A model generated the notes under the pieces. It was not told the DNA's origin. It ran no database searches and saw nothing but the letters and a program-made list of their open reading frames with translations. Of a DNA stretch of 64,000 nt, positions 17,796-27,259 are shown piece after piece. Positions within the stretch are counted from its first letter, which is position 1. Every line of letters starts with the position of its first letter. The position numbers were made by a program, and so were the translations under genes. This DNA comes from CALLPQ01 sp964392325 (lineage in GTDB: Bacteria; Pseudomonadota; Alphaproteobacteria; Caulobacterales; Parvularculaceae). The DNA lies in contig CAYMPJ010000001.1 of assembly GCA_964392325.1 (NCBI GenBank), forward strand, positions 62,001 to 126,000, given 5' to 3'.

Positions 17796-19148
17796 TTACC
17801 CCATCAATTTTTCATCATGGGGATAGTGGGTCAGTTTTTCATATCCATCATCCGTAACCAAAACCTGATCCTCCAGCTTGACCCCGTCACGTCCCCCGAC
17901 TTTTCCTATATAGGCCTCGACGCTAAATATCATGCCCGGCTCAAGATTATAGTCAAAAGCCCCTTCAATATAATCTTCCGGATAATAGATTGCCGGGAAT
18001 TCATCACATAAACCAACGCCGTGCATTTTCACGCAATAACGCTGGGCTTTACAGGCTTGGGGTAATTGATGGCCGCCAAAAGTCAGTTCACGGAAACTCG
18101 TGCCGGGTTTGAAGAGCTCGATATTTTCATGGATATGGTCATAGGCGATCTGGTAAAGTGTTTTTTGTTCCTCGCTAGCCGCTACATCACCGCAAAGCCA
18201 TGTGCGAGACATATCGCAACACATCCCGTATAGCCCGATCAAATCGGTATCGAACCCCACTAAATCACCCGCCGCAATCTTGCGCGGTCCCGCCTCTTGC
18301 ATCCATGGATTTGTGCGCGGCCCGGAGGCCAGTAATCTGGCTTCGATCCATTCACCGCCGCGTGCAATATTTGCTGCATGCAGATGAGACCAAAGCTCGA
18401 CCTCTGTAATGCCCGGGGCCAGCGCATCTTGCATTTCACCAACAGAAATTTCACATGCCGTGATCGCGCACCGCATTGCCTTGATCTCGTCTACAGTTTT
18501 TATCAAACGGGCATGTTCCAGCACGGCCATACCGCTATGTAAATCAACCCCCAGATCGCGTAGCGCAAACGCAACGCTAAACTCCATTTTATCGACACCC
18601 ACACGGATCGATTTTTTATCTGCACAATGGCTCACAATAACATCGAAGAATTCACCCGCGACGATTTTTGCCTGATCAAATTCCTTATCCCCATAGCAAA
18701 AATACAAATTCGCCGCGCCGCTTCGGCGCTCATTGATAAGGGGTAAATGCTCTGTTAAATGCTCACACCTGACAAAATCCCACAAAACTATATACCCTTC
18801 AGCCGAGACAAAACAGGCGCGGGTAAAATCATGGGCCGTCCACAATTGCATATTGGTACTATCAGTGGCGTAGCGAATATTAAGCGGGTCAAAAAGCAGG
18901 ACACCGTCAAGGTCGCGCTTTTGTATTTGTTTAACAAGACGCGCCAGACGCGCCTCGCGCATTTTGGTTAAGTCGGGGAGTTCAATGCCGCGTTGTATCA
19001 GTTCAGCAAAAGCTTTTGGCGTCGGACCAATTTCCACCCGGTCATTGTCAATAGGCGATCCATCCGGGCGAGTGCGCGGCGTTGCGCCAGCGCCTTTACT
19101 ATTCGTTTTTGCAATCTTCGATGGCCTTGAATATGACTGCCGCTCCAT
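17796..19148 (-). CDS. dddP: DMSP lyase DddP (M24 peptidase fold)
   Basis: DddP cleaves DMSP to dimethyl sulfide and acrylate. The protein (450 residues from ATG 19148, GGAG 8 nt upstream) follows known DddP closely: NDRVEIGPTP near residue 36, DPLNIRYATDSTNMQLW (87-103), RGGEWIEARLLASGPRTNPW, MHGVGLCDE and KLEDQVL. The six metal ligands recalled for Ruegeria DddP (D295, D297, D307, H371, E406, E421) correspond here to D300, D302, D312, H376, E411 and E426, a uniform shift of five. Ordinary prolidases of this fold lack these flanking motifs. It heads a - strand run leading to metY and the acyl-CoA genes; a transglycosylase gene lies 33 nt upstream. Confidence 0.93.
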   Translation of the reverse strand: MERQSYSRPSKIAKTNSKGAGATPRTRPDGSPIDNDRVEIGPTPKAFAELIQRGIELPDLTKMREARLARLVKQIQKRDLDGVLLFDPLNIRYATDSTNMQLWTAHDFTRACFVSAEGYIVLWDFVRCEHLTEHLPLINERRSGAANLYFCYGDKEFDQAKIVAGEFFDVIVSHCADKKSIRVGVDKMEFSVAFALRDLGVDLHSGMAVLEHARLIKTVDEIKAMRCAITACEISVGEMQDALAPGITEVELWSHLHAANIARGGEWIEARLLASGPRTNPWMQEAGPRKIAAGDLVGFDTDLIGLYGMCCDMSRTWLCGDVAASEEQKTLYQIAYDHIHENIELFKPGTSFRELTFGGHQLPQACKAQRYCVKMHGVGLCDEFPAIYYPEDYIEGAFDYNLEPGMIFSVEAYIGKVGGRDGVKLEDQVLVTDDGYEKLTHYPHDEKLMG

Positions 19149-19181
19149 AAACACGCTCCCGAAAAAGGTTGTGATGGTTTG

Positions 19182-20492
19182 TCAGCTACCCAATAAGCGT
19201 TGCAGCACGCTCAAGGATGCATACCCATCAGCCGCTAGCCCAACACTGGCTTGCCATTGCCTCAATGCTTTTCGCGTTCCTCGGCCTATTATTCCATCGA
19301 CCGGTCCGGGGTTAAAACCCTTATCACGTAACAGCGCTTGTAATTGTTTACGCTGGGTGCGCGACAATGGCTTATCATCGCGAGGCCATTTTTGAATGAC
19401 TGTGCCGCCATTCCCTTTTATTTTTTGCGATAATAAACTCACCGCCAGCGCATAGGACGTCGCGCGATTATATTTCAAGATGGCCTCAAAATTATCAAAC
19501 ACCATGAAAGCCGGACCATTTGCCCCGGCGGGAACAATAATTTTACCGCGCAAATTTGGATCGTAATTTCCGATCAGCGGCGCGCTCCCCGCAGCAGCAA
19601 TTCCAGAGGCTGCCCATTCAACCAGTGCCTTCTCACGGCTATTGGTTAGGGTATAATCAAACCCGTCCGGCAAAACCACTTCCACAGCTGCCGGTCCATT
19701 ATAACGATAGCCAGAGGCGGCCAAATAGTTAGCGGTGGAGGCAAATACATCTGATAAATTATTCCAGATATCGCGCCGACCATCGCCGTCATGATCAACC
19801 GCGTGAGAGAGATAAGTTGTCGGTATGAACTGCGTATGGCCCATAGCGCCCGCCCATGACCCTTGCAGATTTTCACGGGTCGCATATCCATTTTGCAATA
19901 TATTCAGGGCACCTATTAATTGTTGTTTTGCAAAACTTTTGCGCCGCCCTTTATGAGCCAGACTTGCGAGAACCCGTATGGTATCAAAACCGCCCATCAC
20001 TGCGCCGTACGCGGTCTCAAGCCCCCAAATTGCGGTAATGACTTGCGGGTCCACGCCATATGCTTTGCCGATCGCATCGAGCTGGGCTCTATGGGTCCGG
20101 AATTTTTCGCGGCCATTGGCAACCCGCGTCTCGGAAACGGCGCTATCGAGATAATCCCATATGCCCCGGGCAAATTCCGGCTGATTATCGAGCAATTCAT
20201 AAACGCGCGGTTGCGGCGAAATATTTGCAAAAGCAAGATCGAGAACATCATTGCGAATACCGGCCGCATTTGCCTCGGCGCGGAAACTCTTCAACCAAGT
20301 GTCAAAGCTTTGTTCTTGAGCTTGAGCGTTTGATATCGTCAATCCGTTGCATAGGACCAGACAGAAAATCGAAAAAAAGACGCCGTAAATACCGGCTCTG
20401 GGCGCAGGCTTAATGTGCGGGTTTTTTCTGCTCTTGCCCCTCTTGCCCGGTGGTGAGACACTGTTGCTGATCTCTTGAATAAAACGGCCCAT
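19182..20492 (-). CDS. lytic murein transglycosylase, MltB/SLT_2 family with peptidoglycan-binding domain
   Basis: This is a 436-residue exported enzyme that cleaves glycan strands with formation of 1,6-anhydro-muramic ends. A hydrophobic signal (VFFSIFCLVLCNGLTISNAQA) is preceded by a basic N-terminus. The catalytic Glu is in AIWGLETAYG, and the family motif WAGAMGHTQFIPTTYL and a Ca-binding-like DHDGDGRRD follow. The last 60 residues form a PG_binding_1 domain (KGFNPGPVDGIIGRGTRKAL). It ends 33 nt before the dddP start on the same strand, so read-through transcription is possible although the functions look unrelated. Confidence 0.92.
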   Translation of the reverse strand: MGRFIQEISNSVSPPGKRGKSRKNPHIKPAPRAGIYGVFFSIFCLVLCNGLTISNAQAQEQSFDTWLKSFRAEANAAGIRNDVLDLAFANISPQPRVYELLDNQPEFARGIWDYLDSAVSETRVANGREKFRTHRAQLDAIGKAYGVDPQVITAIWGLETAYGAVMGGFDTIRVLASLAHKGRRKSFAKQQLIGALNILQNGYATRENLQGSWAGAMGHTQFIPTTYLSHAVDHDGDGRRDIWNNLSDVFASTANYLAASGYRYNGPAAVEVVLPDGFDYTLTNSREKALVEWAASGIAAAGSAPLIGNYDPNLRGKIIVPAGANGPAFMVFDNFEAILKYNRATSYALAVSLLSQKIKGNGGTVIQKWPRDDKPLSRTQRKQLQALLRDKGFNPGPVDGIIGRGTRKALRQWQASVGLAADGYASLSVLQRLLGS

Positions 20493-20745
20493 TGTCCTGA
20501 TCTTTCGTCGTTTTTCTACACAACTCTATACCAATATAAACTAGTACAGCTATTCGTCTATGGGACAAGACTATTGGGCAATACCGACAATGATATGGCA
20601 ATTTTTCCCCAAAAATCCGGCATGATTTATCAATTTTGCCAACGCACGCCTGTATCAAGGGCTTCCAGCATATTGCAGGGTCTTTTGGACAAAAGCGTAA
20701 ATGCCGATTAAGGTACCAAGGAATTGAAAAATTTTAAGGCTGATG

Positions 20746-22239
20746 ATGAAAAAAAACAATATTTTACGCACCCTAACATGTTTATTCGCGCTGGCGTATG
20801 GGGCCACAAGCCCAAACATTCTCGCTCAGGAGAACCCAAAAGAGGAAATCACCGATCCAGTGCTTTTATCGCTGGCAGCTGGCTATAAGGCGACCTTTAC
20901 GTGCTCTTCCTATTTTCTCTCTGGCCGCACGATTGAGCAGATCAATGGAGATGAATTGCATCGGATCTATCCGGGCTATCGCGCAGCACTGGCGCAATTA
21001 CCCGCTGCGGAAATTGATGAAGGCAATAAAACTATCAGTGTACGCTATAGTGAAAATTTTCCACCGAGAATAGCAATCGCCAATGACAGACTAGGGTGCA
21101 AACAACTTCCCGCAGGATTAGACGCAAAATCTTTAGAGGGTACAAAAGGGATTAGCGACAAAAACAATCTAGCACGTCAAAAACGGACATTCTGGCCGCA
21201 AGGGGACAAAGTTAAGGGGCGCCTGTTTATGAATACCCGAAAGGGGCGTGCCTTTAAAAAACAAGTGGCGCGCGCTTTCGATCGCAAAACCTATGGCGAG
21301 GGTACCGAAACAACTGCTGTACTCGTTATCAAGGATGGTAAAATCATTGGCGAGAAATATCGCGACGGTTTTGATAAACACACACCCCAACGCACCTGGT
21401 CAGTTGCCAAATCCATTGCAGCAACAATCCTTGGCGCGGCCATCTATGACGAAAAAATCACCCTTAAAGATAGTAATCTATTGAACCAGTGGTCATCTGC
21501 AAATGATCCGCGCGGGGATATTACACTGGAAAATCTTCTCCACATGGCGAGCGGCCTTGATAATGGCCCCCGGGGAAACCGCACCGATGATATTTATTTT
21601 GGTGGTGGCCGGGTGATTGATCATGCCGCCACGCGCCGGTTAATCGTCGCGCCGGGAAGTCGCTGGTATTACGCAAATAATGATACCATGCTCGCCATGC
21701 GGGCCTTACGCGAAAAAATTTCGGAGGAAGGAAATTCCCCCGCCGCCTTTAATGCCTATCCTTTTGAAGCGCTCCTCGGCAAAATCGGTATGAATCACAC
21801 CTATCCTGAGACAGACTGGAACGGGGACTTCATTCTCTCCAGTCAGGTTTATACAACCGCGCGCGATCTGGGGCGTCTTGGCCTTCTTTATCTCAATAAT
21901 GGTATCTGGCCCTATGGCAAAAACGAGGAACGTATTTTTCCCGAATGGTGGGCGGACTACGTGCAGACCCCGGCCCCTTCCCAGCCACCCGATAGGGCGG
22001 ACGGATCAAAACGTTTTGGCTATGGCGCACAATTCTGGCTGTTAGGGGGTTTTGAAAATCTTCCCGAAGATAGTTACGCAGCCCTTGGCAATCGCGGGCA
22101 ATCGCTCGTTATTATACCCTCAAAACAATTGCTGATTATTCGGCGTGGCTTTGATGATAATGGCGGCGCACGCTTTGATGTTGCCCGCTTTGCCAGTGAT
22201 ATGGTTTCTCAACTAAGCGATAGTGGGCCAGAGAACTAG
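20746..22239 (+). CDS. exported serine hydrolase, beta-lactamase/class C PBP fold
   Basis: This is a serine hydrolase of about 497 residues with a signal peptide (LFALAYGATSPNILAQ). The SxxK motif appears as SVAK (WSVAKSIAATI), the YxN motif as YYANND, and a late glycine-rich segment (FGYGAQFWLLGG) stands near the KTG equivalent. The first 150 residues carry few family features and may be a separate domain. Two adjacent ATGs (20743, 20746) are possible; AAGG is 6 nt from the second. Likely activity is esterase or D-aminopeptidase-like in the periplasm; a true beta-lactamase role is not indicated. Confidence 0.85.
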   Translation: MKKNNILRTLTCLFALAYGATSPNILAQENPKEEITDPVLLSLAAGYKATFTCSSYFLSGRTIEQINGDELHRIYPGYRAALAQLPAAEIDEGNKTISVRYSENFPPRIAIANDRLGCKQLPAGLDAKSLEGTKGISDKNNLARQKRTFWPQGDKVKGRLFMNTRKGRAFKKQVARAFDRKTYGEGTETTAVLVIKDGKIIGEKYRDGFDKHTPQRTWSVAKSIAATILGAAIYDEKITLKDSNLLNQWSSANDPRGDITLENLLHMASGLDNGPRGNRTDDIYFGGGRVIDHAATRRLIVAPGSRWYYANNDTMLAMRALREKISEEGNSPAAFNAYPFEALLGKIGMNHTYPETDWNGDFILSSQVYTTARDLGRLGLLYLNNGIWPYGKNEERIFPEWWADYVQTPAPSQPPDRADGSKRFGYGAQFWLLGGFENLPEDSYAALGNRGQSLVIIPSKQLLIIRRGFDDNGGARFDVARFASDMVSQLSDSGPEN

Positions 22240-22487
22240 GGCACTAGCACAAAGACAAAAGCACTAAGTCAAGAGCGTTAAAGCAGGGCAGAAATAGCCC
22301 CGGGCTTGGCCTATCTGCATACCCCTCCTACCTATCGCCAATAAGCTGGCTTGATGGCCACAAATTTTGATGGCCAATCCCCCCATCACCATAAAACTAT
22401 TCCCTTATTTTTATTGCATTGCACAATGATTTCTATATGAGGAGCCCTTCCAACGCACCACACTATTTTTCCAACAAAGGTCATACC

Positions 22488-24131
22488 ATGGTGAACTCAA
22501 TATTTGCTGCATTTGCAGAACGCATGACCATTGCCGATATGACCGGCGCAGACAGCCTCTCCCACTTCACCCCCAAAGTGATCAGAACCGAGTTACTGGC
22601 CGGGCTTACCGTTGCCCTTGCGCTTGTGCCAGAGGCGGTGGCTTTCGCATTTGTTGCAGGTGTCCATCCGCTGGTCGGTTTATATGCCGCTTTTCTGGTA
22701 GGCCTTATCACCGCGCTGATTGGCGGCAGGCCGGGCATGATCTCCGGTGCAACGGGTGCGCTGGCGGTTGTTATGGTTGCTCTCGTCGCTAGCCACAGTG
22801 TTGAATATCTTTTCGCGACCGTCCTGTTGATGGGCGCGCTACAACTTCTTGCAGGCATATTCCGTTTAGGGAAATTTATCCGCCTCGTGCCCCATCCGGT
22901 GATGCTGGGCTTTGTCAACGGATTGGCGATTGTCATTTTCCTTGCTCAACTGGGCCAGTTTCAAGTGCCCGGTAGCGCGGAAAGTGGCGGCGGTCACGGC
23001 CTTGCTGCGGGCACATGGATGCACGGCAGCGAGCTTGCGCTGATGATCGGCCTCACCATTCTGACCATGGCAATTATCTGGCTAACACCGAAAATCACCA
23101 AGTCGGTCCCCGCGCCTCTTGCAGGGATTGCGATTGTCGCCGTCATTGTCATCGCCCTGGGCTTGAATGTTCCGCGCGTTGGCGACCTTGCCAGCATTGA
23201 GGGGGGCCTTCCCGCATTTCATCTGCCTGCGGTTCCGGTCAATTTTGAAACGTTGAAAATCATCTTCCCCTATGCCTTTATTCTTGCGGCCATTGGCCTG
23301 ATTGAAAGCTTGCTGACCCTCAATCTGGTTGGGGAAATGACCGGTAAGCGGGGCGGCGCATCGCAAGAATGTGTGGCACAAGGGACAGCCAATATTGTCA
23401 CAGGTCTGTTTGGCGGCATGGGCGGTTGCGCCATGATTGGTCAATCCATGATCAATGTAAAATCCGGCGGGCGCACAAGGCTCTCGGCCACCATAGCCGC
23501 TATCTTCCTATTGCTGTTTATTCTGGTTGCCTCACCCTTGATTGAACAAATACCGCTGGCCGCTCTTGTCGGGGTGATGTTCATGGTGGTGATTGGCACC
23601 TTCGCATGGCGCAGTCTGATGATTATGCGAAAAATTCCGCTCACCGACGCCTTTGTGATTATTCTGGTCACAGCGGTAACGGTAAAATATGACCTAGCCA
23701 CTGCGGTTATTGTTGGCGTTATCGTTTCTGCTCTTGCCTTTGCCTGGAATAATGCCTCGCGCATCCATATTCATTCGCGCGACAGTATTAGCGAGCCCGG
23801 CGCTAAAACCTATGTGCTGGATGGCGTTTTGTTTTTTGGCTCGACGGATGGATTTGCGAACTTATTTGATCCGGTAAATGATCCCGATATTGTTATCATC
23901 GATTTTATGCGCTCGCGCGTTGTTGACCAATCGGCCTTGCAGGCGATTGAAGACCTCGCCGCCAAATATGAAGCGCAAGGCAAAAAACTGCGCCTGCGCC
24001 ATTTATCCAATGATTGCCACACCCTGCTAAATCGCGCTGGGCAACTTATGATCGACAGTAATGATGACCCGGATTATCAATTGGCGGTTGATTATTCTGT
24101 GCGTACCGGAATTTTTGGGGACAGTCATTAA
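22488..24131 (+). CDS. SulP-family anion transporter with STAS domain
   Basis: This is a 547-residue SLC26/SulP permease. The first 420 residues hold the transport domain with ten or more hydrophobic segments, including the signature region VALALVPEAVAFAFVAGVHP and the conserved SxxQ-type segment GCAMIGQSMINVKSGGRTR. The last 110 residues are a STAS domain (YVLDGVLFFGSTDGFANLF). The ATG at 22488 has AAAGG 7 nt upstream; longer in-frame versions lack one. SulP proteins carry sulfate, bicarbonate or dicarboxylates. The substrate cannot be told here, and no carbonic anhydrase is adjacent. Confidence 0.92.
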   Translation: MVNSIFAAFAERMTIADMTGADSLSHFTPKVIRTELLAGLTVALALVPEAVAFAFVAGVHPLVGLYAAFLVGLITALIGGRPGMISGATGALAVVMVALVASHSVEYLFATVLLMGALQLLAGIFRLGKFIRLVPHPVMLGFVNGLAIVIFLAQLGQFQVPGSAESGGGHGLAAGTWMHGSELALMIGLTILTMAIIWLTPKITKSVPAPLAGIAIVAVIVIALGLNVPRVGDLASIEGGLPAFHLPAVPVNFETLKIIFPYAFILAAIGLIESLLTLNLVGEMTGKRGGASQECVAQGTANIVTGLFGGMGGCAMIGQSMINVKSGGRTRLSATIAAIFLLLFILVASPLIEQIPLAALVGVMFMVVIGTFAWRSLMIMRKIPLTDAFVIILVTAVTVKYDLATAVIVGVIVSALAFAWNNASRIHIHSRDSISEPGAKTYVLDGVLFFGSTDGFANLFDPVNDPDIVIIDFMRSRVVDQSALQAIEDLAAKYEAQGKKLRLRHLSNDCHTLLNRAGQLMIDSNDDPDYQLAVDYSVRTGIFGDSH

Positions 24132-24223
24132 GACCCGATAGCCCCGCTTGTGCAATCAGGTTTATTTATTCCGCCTATTACGAGCCTATGGTGCAATTTC
24201 GATGAATTGCTCCAACACTATAT

Positions 24224-24676
24224 TTATTCTTCAAAATATTCAGTATGCACTCTGATTGTTTTTGTGGCGATAAAAATCTCTTTGAGAAAAAAGATAAACC
24301 CGATTATCAACAAAATCGTGGTCACAACAAACATCACTGTAAGGGGGATGGCGGAATTTACGGATAGCAATGCGCTCACAAACAAGACCGCAATGATGCA
24401 GCAAATTATAAGCGCAGCAAATGTGACGAACATAATTGACATATTGATCGCGCGCATGCGCCCTTCCAAGGCTTTCAATTCATCGCGATAGCTGGCTTCA
24501 TTTTTTTCGTCATGACGGTCGCCAACATAAACCTCCAATACCCGTGCGCGATCAACCACCCTGCCCAATCGCATTGTGCCAACACTGAGGAATGAGCCAA
24601 CCGCCACCAATAAAAAAGCCGGGGCGACTGCCAACTGAATCATTTGTGAAACAGCTTCAAAAACTAGTTTTTCCAT
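24224..24676 (-). CDS. DUF2721 membrane protein
   Basis: This is a membrane protein of about 150 residues with three hydrophobic helices. The N-terminal segment QMIQLAVAPAFLLVAVGSFL followed by MRLGRVVDRARVLE is the characteristic DUF2721 pattern; a second pair of helices lies at about 70-130. The function of the family is unknown. I chose the ATG at 24676; a TTG at 24718 would add 14 residues. It converges on the SulP gene. Confidence 0.82.
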   Translation of the reverse strand: MEKLVFEAVSQMIQLAVAPAFLLVAVGSFLSVGTMRLGRVVDRARVLEVYVGDRHDEKNEASYRDELKALEGRMRAINMSIMFVTFAALIICCIIAVLFVSALLSVNSAIPLTVMFVVTTILLIIGFIFFLKEIFIATKTIRVHTEYFEE

Positions 24677-24756
24677 AGGATAATCAAAAATTTCTGGAAT
24701 TGATGGACGACGCCACAAAAAAGCGACTCCCGTTTGACATGGGGCTTATCGCAGGT

Positions 24757-25146
24757 TTAGCGGCGCGTCACCCGGTTGGCAAGTAACAGCGCAATGATAC
24801 TGATCGCAATCGCATTCCAGACCATCCACTGAGGATGCGGTATAGCAATCATGGTCACCATCGCTGCCGCAAACATACCAAGAGCCACAATAAGCGCAGC
24901 ATAGGGGGCCCGATTTGAGATAAGCCGGGCAACCACCCCGCCAACAAAAATACCAAGACCCCACGAAAACAACACCGCATATTTCGCCTGCAAAGGAATA
25001 GTATGCATGATCGATTTTAAATATTCAGGATCTTTTAAATTGCCGGGCGGGGCCGGCCAGATCAAATGGCCAAGCCCTTCAAAAATACTGACGGTCACAA
25101 CACCGGCCAGTAAACCTATAAAAATTGCTGCAATGATGCGTATCAT
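24757..25146 (-). CDS. small four-helix membrane protein, function unknown
   Basis: This is a 129-residue integral membrane protein with four hydrophobic helices and a short extramembrane loop after the first (WPAPPGNLKDPEYLKSIMHTI, in part). The ATG at 25146 has GGGGAA upstream. I do not recognise a named family with certainty. It resembles small uncharacterised membrane proteins that share the motif GHLIWPAPPG. It lies between the DUF2721 gene and the prephenate-dehydratase-like gene, all on the - strand. Confidence 0.75.
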   Translation of the reverse strand: MIRIIAAIFIGLLAGVVTVSIFEGLGHLIWPAPPGNLKDPEYLKSIMHTIPLQAKYAVLFSWGLGIFVGGVVARLISNRAPYAALIVALGMFAAAMVTMIAIPHPQWMVWNAIAISIIALLLANRVTRR

Positions 25147-25272
25147 GAGTAATTCCCCAAAATCGAAATTTACAAATCTGGTAAGGTAAAAAACCGCTGA
25201 GGACACAAATTTTCAGTCATGCGAAGAATCGACATGACTGAAAATCAAAAAGGACCGGTAATGAACCCTGAA

Positions 25273-26958
25273 CTAGAGGATAAATTGTTTCGCTAAAACC
25301 CAGAGCAACATAGCAACTACGCCAATCGGAAGCATATATTTAAACAGGATACGCGAGAAGCGAATAAACATCGTCTCGGTAAAGTCTTTTTGCTGGGCAA
25401 TAAATGCTTCTTTCCACCAACGACGTTGTTCGTGGCGCGGCAATTGTGGCTCATCAAATGGCATCGCCGCAAGCACGAGCACGCCGCGATTTTTCCAACG
25501 CGCAAAAGCTTTCTTCAATGCACCGTTAACGACGGAACCACGAAAGCGCCTGCTGAACGGATAATAACCAAAGTCACCATCAGCAAAGGAAAATTCTATA
25601 TCCATAACCACAGGGGCAGGTTCGGTACCCCCACTATCCTCATCGACACGCACAATATTAAAAGGCACACCGTAATTGCGCAGATAGTTCTCAACATCAC
25701 CGACACTTGCCGCGTGCTTACCGCGCAAGAAACGCAACATCACCCGAACGCCTTTGATTTTGTTTTTCTCATCCCCCAAAACATGGACATCATCCTGGGC
25801 CCGCCTTGCAATATGCTTTATGCGTTTTTCCCAATAGCGCGTCTTGGCGTCTGTTGTACGATAGGCATCTTCAAACAAGGAATGATCAGGGTTTTTGTGA
25901 ACGACAAAAAACCGTGACTTTTCTTCTGCGCTATCATCAACATCTTCATCGATTATGATATATTCAGGAGAGCGATCAGCAACCGCTGAGGGGATCAAAA
26001 CACCATAGAGACGGGTTTCATGATGCGCATCACTGCCCATTGAATTTACAAAATGGGAATCACCCGAGCGCGGATCAAAGAATGTATTTACCTGACGGCC
26101 ACTGGTGAGTGATGAACGCGCACGTTTTGCAAGTTCGCGGTGCGGCTCAACAACCCGGGGCGTCTCCACGATATCGACGCCAATAGAGCGAAAACCATCA
26201 AGGCTTGATTTACAACGACGCGCTGCTTCAGGGCCCGCAAAAATCATATCGATACGATCGCGCAGCAAAGCTTGTTCTGCCGCATTGGGCCTGATACCGG
26301 CACCAGATGGCGCGCTGGCATAGGTTGAATGATCGTTTTTAAAACTATCCGCATCCCCCAGATTTCCCTGACGGCGGGTATGGCGCATCAATGAGGAAAA
26401 GGAAGACCCCGGATGGGAAGATTGTGCCAGTTCCAGAACCTGACTTTCATGTACTGCCAAACACATACTGTCGGAGGCGACATATTGTTCAACCGCCATC
26501 ATTCCGGTTAATGTATTTAATGCGCGAAGAGTTTCAAAATCATACCCTGCATACGGATTATAAAATGGTACCAGCGCATAATCTGCAGTACCACTTTTAA
26601 CCGCCATCAAGGCTTGTTCTTTTGTACGCACCGCCTGTTGTCTTGGCGCTTCAGCAAAATTGAAATCATCAAACTGCGCAAGTTGCTGCGTATCCTGATC
26701 AAGTTTTGCATTTTTTGCGGCTCTCGCACCGCCATCATAAACACCGGAGCGACCATTTTTTACACGCCGCCGGGTTTCATTGGAAAACTGTGTTAAAGCC
26801 TGATAGCCAAATCCATACTCTTCGCCAGAAAAGGCAATTTTAGCAGGGCGCTTGTCGGATTTTTTCTTCTTCCGTCCAGGCGCGGCGCTACCAGCCGCAT
26901 ATTGCGACTTCCCATCACCACTCTTCGAATATGCTTTTAAGTCACTACCGTCTGCCAT
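25273..26958 (-). CDS. divergent prephenate-dehydratase/ACT-like protein with C-terminal membrane anchor
   Basis: This is a 561-residue protein without an obvious named family. A Lys/Gly-rich N-terminus (1-39) is followed by segments that parallel prephenate dehydratase: KIAFSGEEYG (40-49) for the opening strand, VKSGTADYALVPFYNPYAGY (120-139) for the V..G.ADYAVVPIENT region, and EKSRFFVV (346-353) where the enzyme has the catalytic Thr-Arg-Phe; here Thr is Ser. Residues about 401-500 resemble an ACT domain, ending VLVLAAMP. A single hydrophobic helix (541-560) at the extreme C-terminus suggests tail anchoring to the inner membrane. Large insertions (60-110, 170-230, 280-345) separate these blocks. 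It may be a catalytically altered sensor of aromatic amino acids; this is inference. Confidence 0.6.
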   Translation of the reverse strand: MADGSDLKAYSKSGDGKSQYAAGSAAPGRKKKKSDKRPAKIAFSGEEYGFGYQALTQFSNETRRRVKNGRSGVYDGGARAAKNAKLDQDTQQLAQFDDFNFAEAPRQQAVRTKEQALMAVKSGTADYALVPFYNPYAGYDFETLRALNTLTGMMAVEQYVASDSMCLAVHESQVLELAQSSHPGSSFSSLMRHTRRQGNLGDADSFKNDHSTYASAPSGAGIRPNAAEQALLRDRIDMIFAGPEAARRCKSSLDGFRSIGVDIVETPRVVEPHRELAKRARSSLTSGRQVNTFFDPRSGDSHFVNSMGSDAHHETRLYGVLIPSAVADRSPEYIIIDEDVDDSAEEKSRFFVVHKNPDHSLFEDAYRTTDAKTRYWEKRIKHIARRAQDDVHVLGDEKNKIKGVRVMLRFLRGKHAASVGDVENYLRNYGVPFNIVRVDEDSGGTEPAPVVMDIEFSFADGDFGYYPFSRRFRGSVVNGALKKAFARWKNRGVLVLAAMPFDEPQLPRHEQRRWWKEAFIAQQKDFTETMFIRFSRILFKYMLPIGVVAMLLWVLAKQFIL

Positions 26959-27259
26959 GGATAATGTCCCACTTTCCCAGATTTAACACTTAAGATTAAC
27001 CCGCCGGTAACAAATATGAAAGGGCATAATCTGGGGAATTTTGTTGCCTAAATACCACTCTCATTCATGAACCCCAAAAGAGCATCTTTATATGCATTTC
27101 CAAGGGAGCGGGCCTAAACGAGCCCGTTACCCGTAGAATTTGGGCCAATCAGCGCTTTCTTCGCGATATTCCGCCTATTTTGCCCCTTCGGGGGCTATTC
27201 AAACGGTTAAATTCAGGTCAAACCATACCACCACTTAAAAATCGTCTGGTTTTACCATT
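26959..27259. other. intergenic region with two GC-rich hairpins
   Basis: This 301-bp gap separates the divergent prephenate-dehydratase-like and acyltransferase genes. It contains CGGGC/GCCCG (27109-27113 with 27122-27126) and a hairpin GCCCC-TTCG-GGGGC at 27182-27195 with a UUCG-type tetraloop. Neither is followed by a T run on the matching strand, so they are not simple terminators. I see no coding region and no clear promoter. Confidence 0.4.

Noticed and set aside
20746..22239. Antibiotic-resistance beta-lactamase
   Set aside because: SxxK and YxN are shared by many esterases and peptidases of this fold. Length and N-terminal domain do not match class C beta-lactamases.
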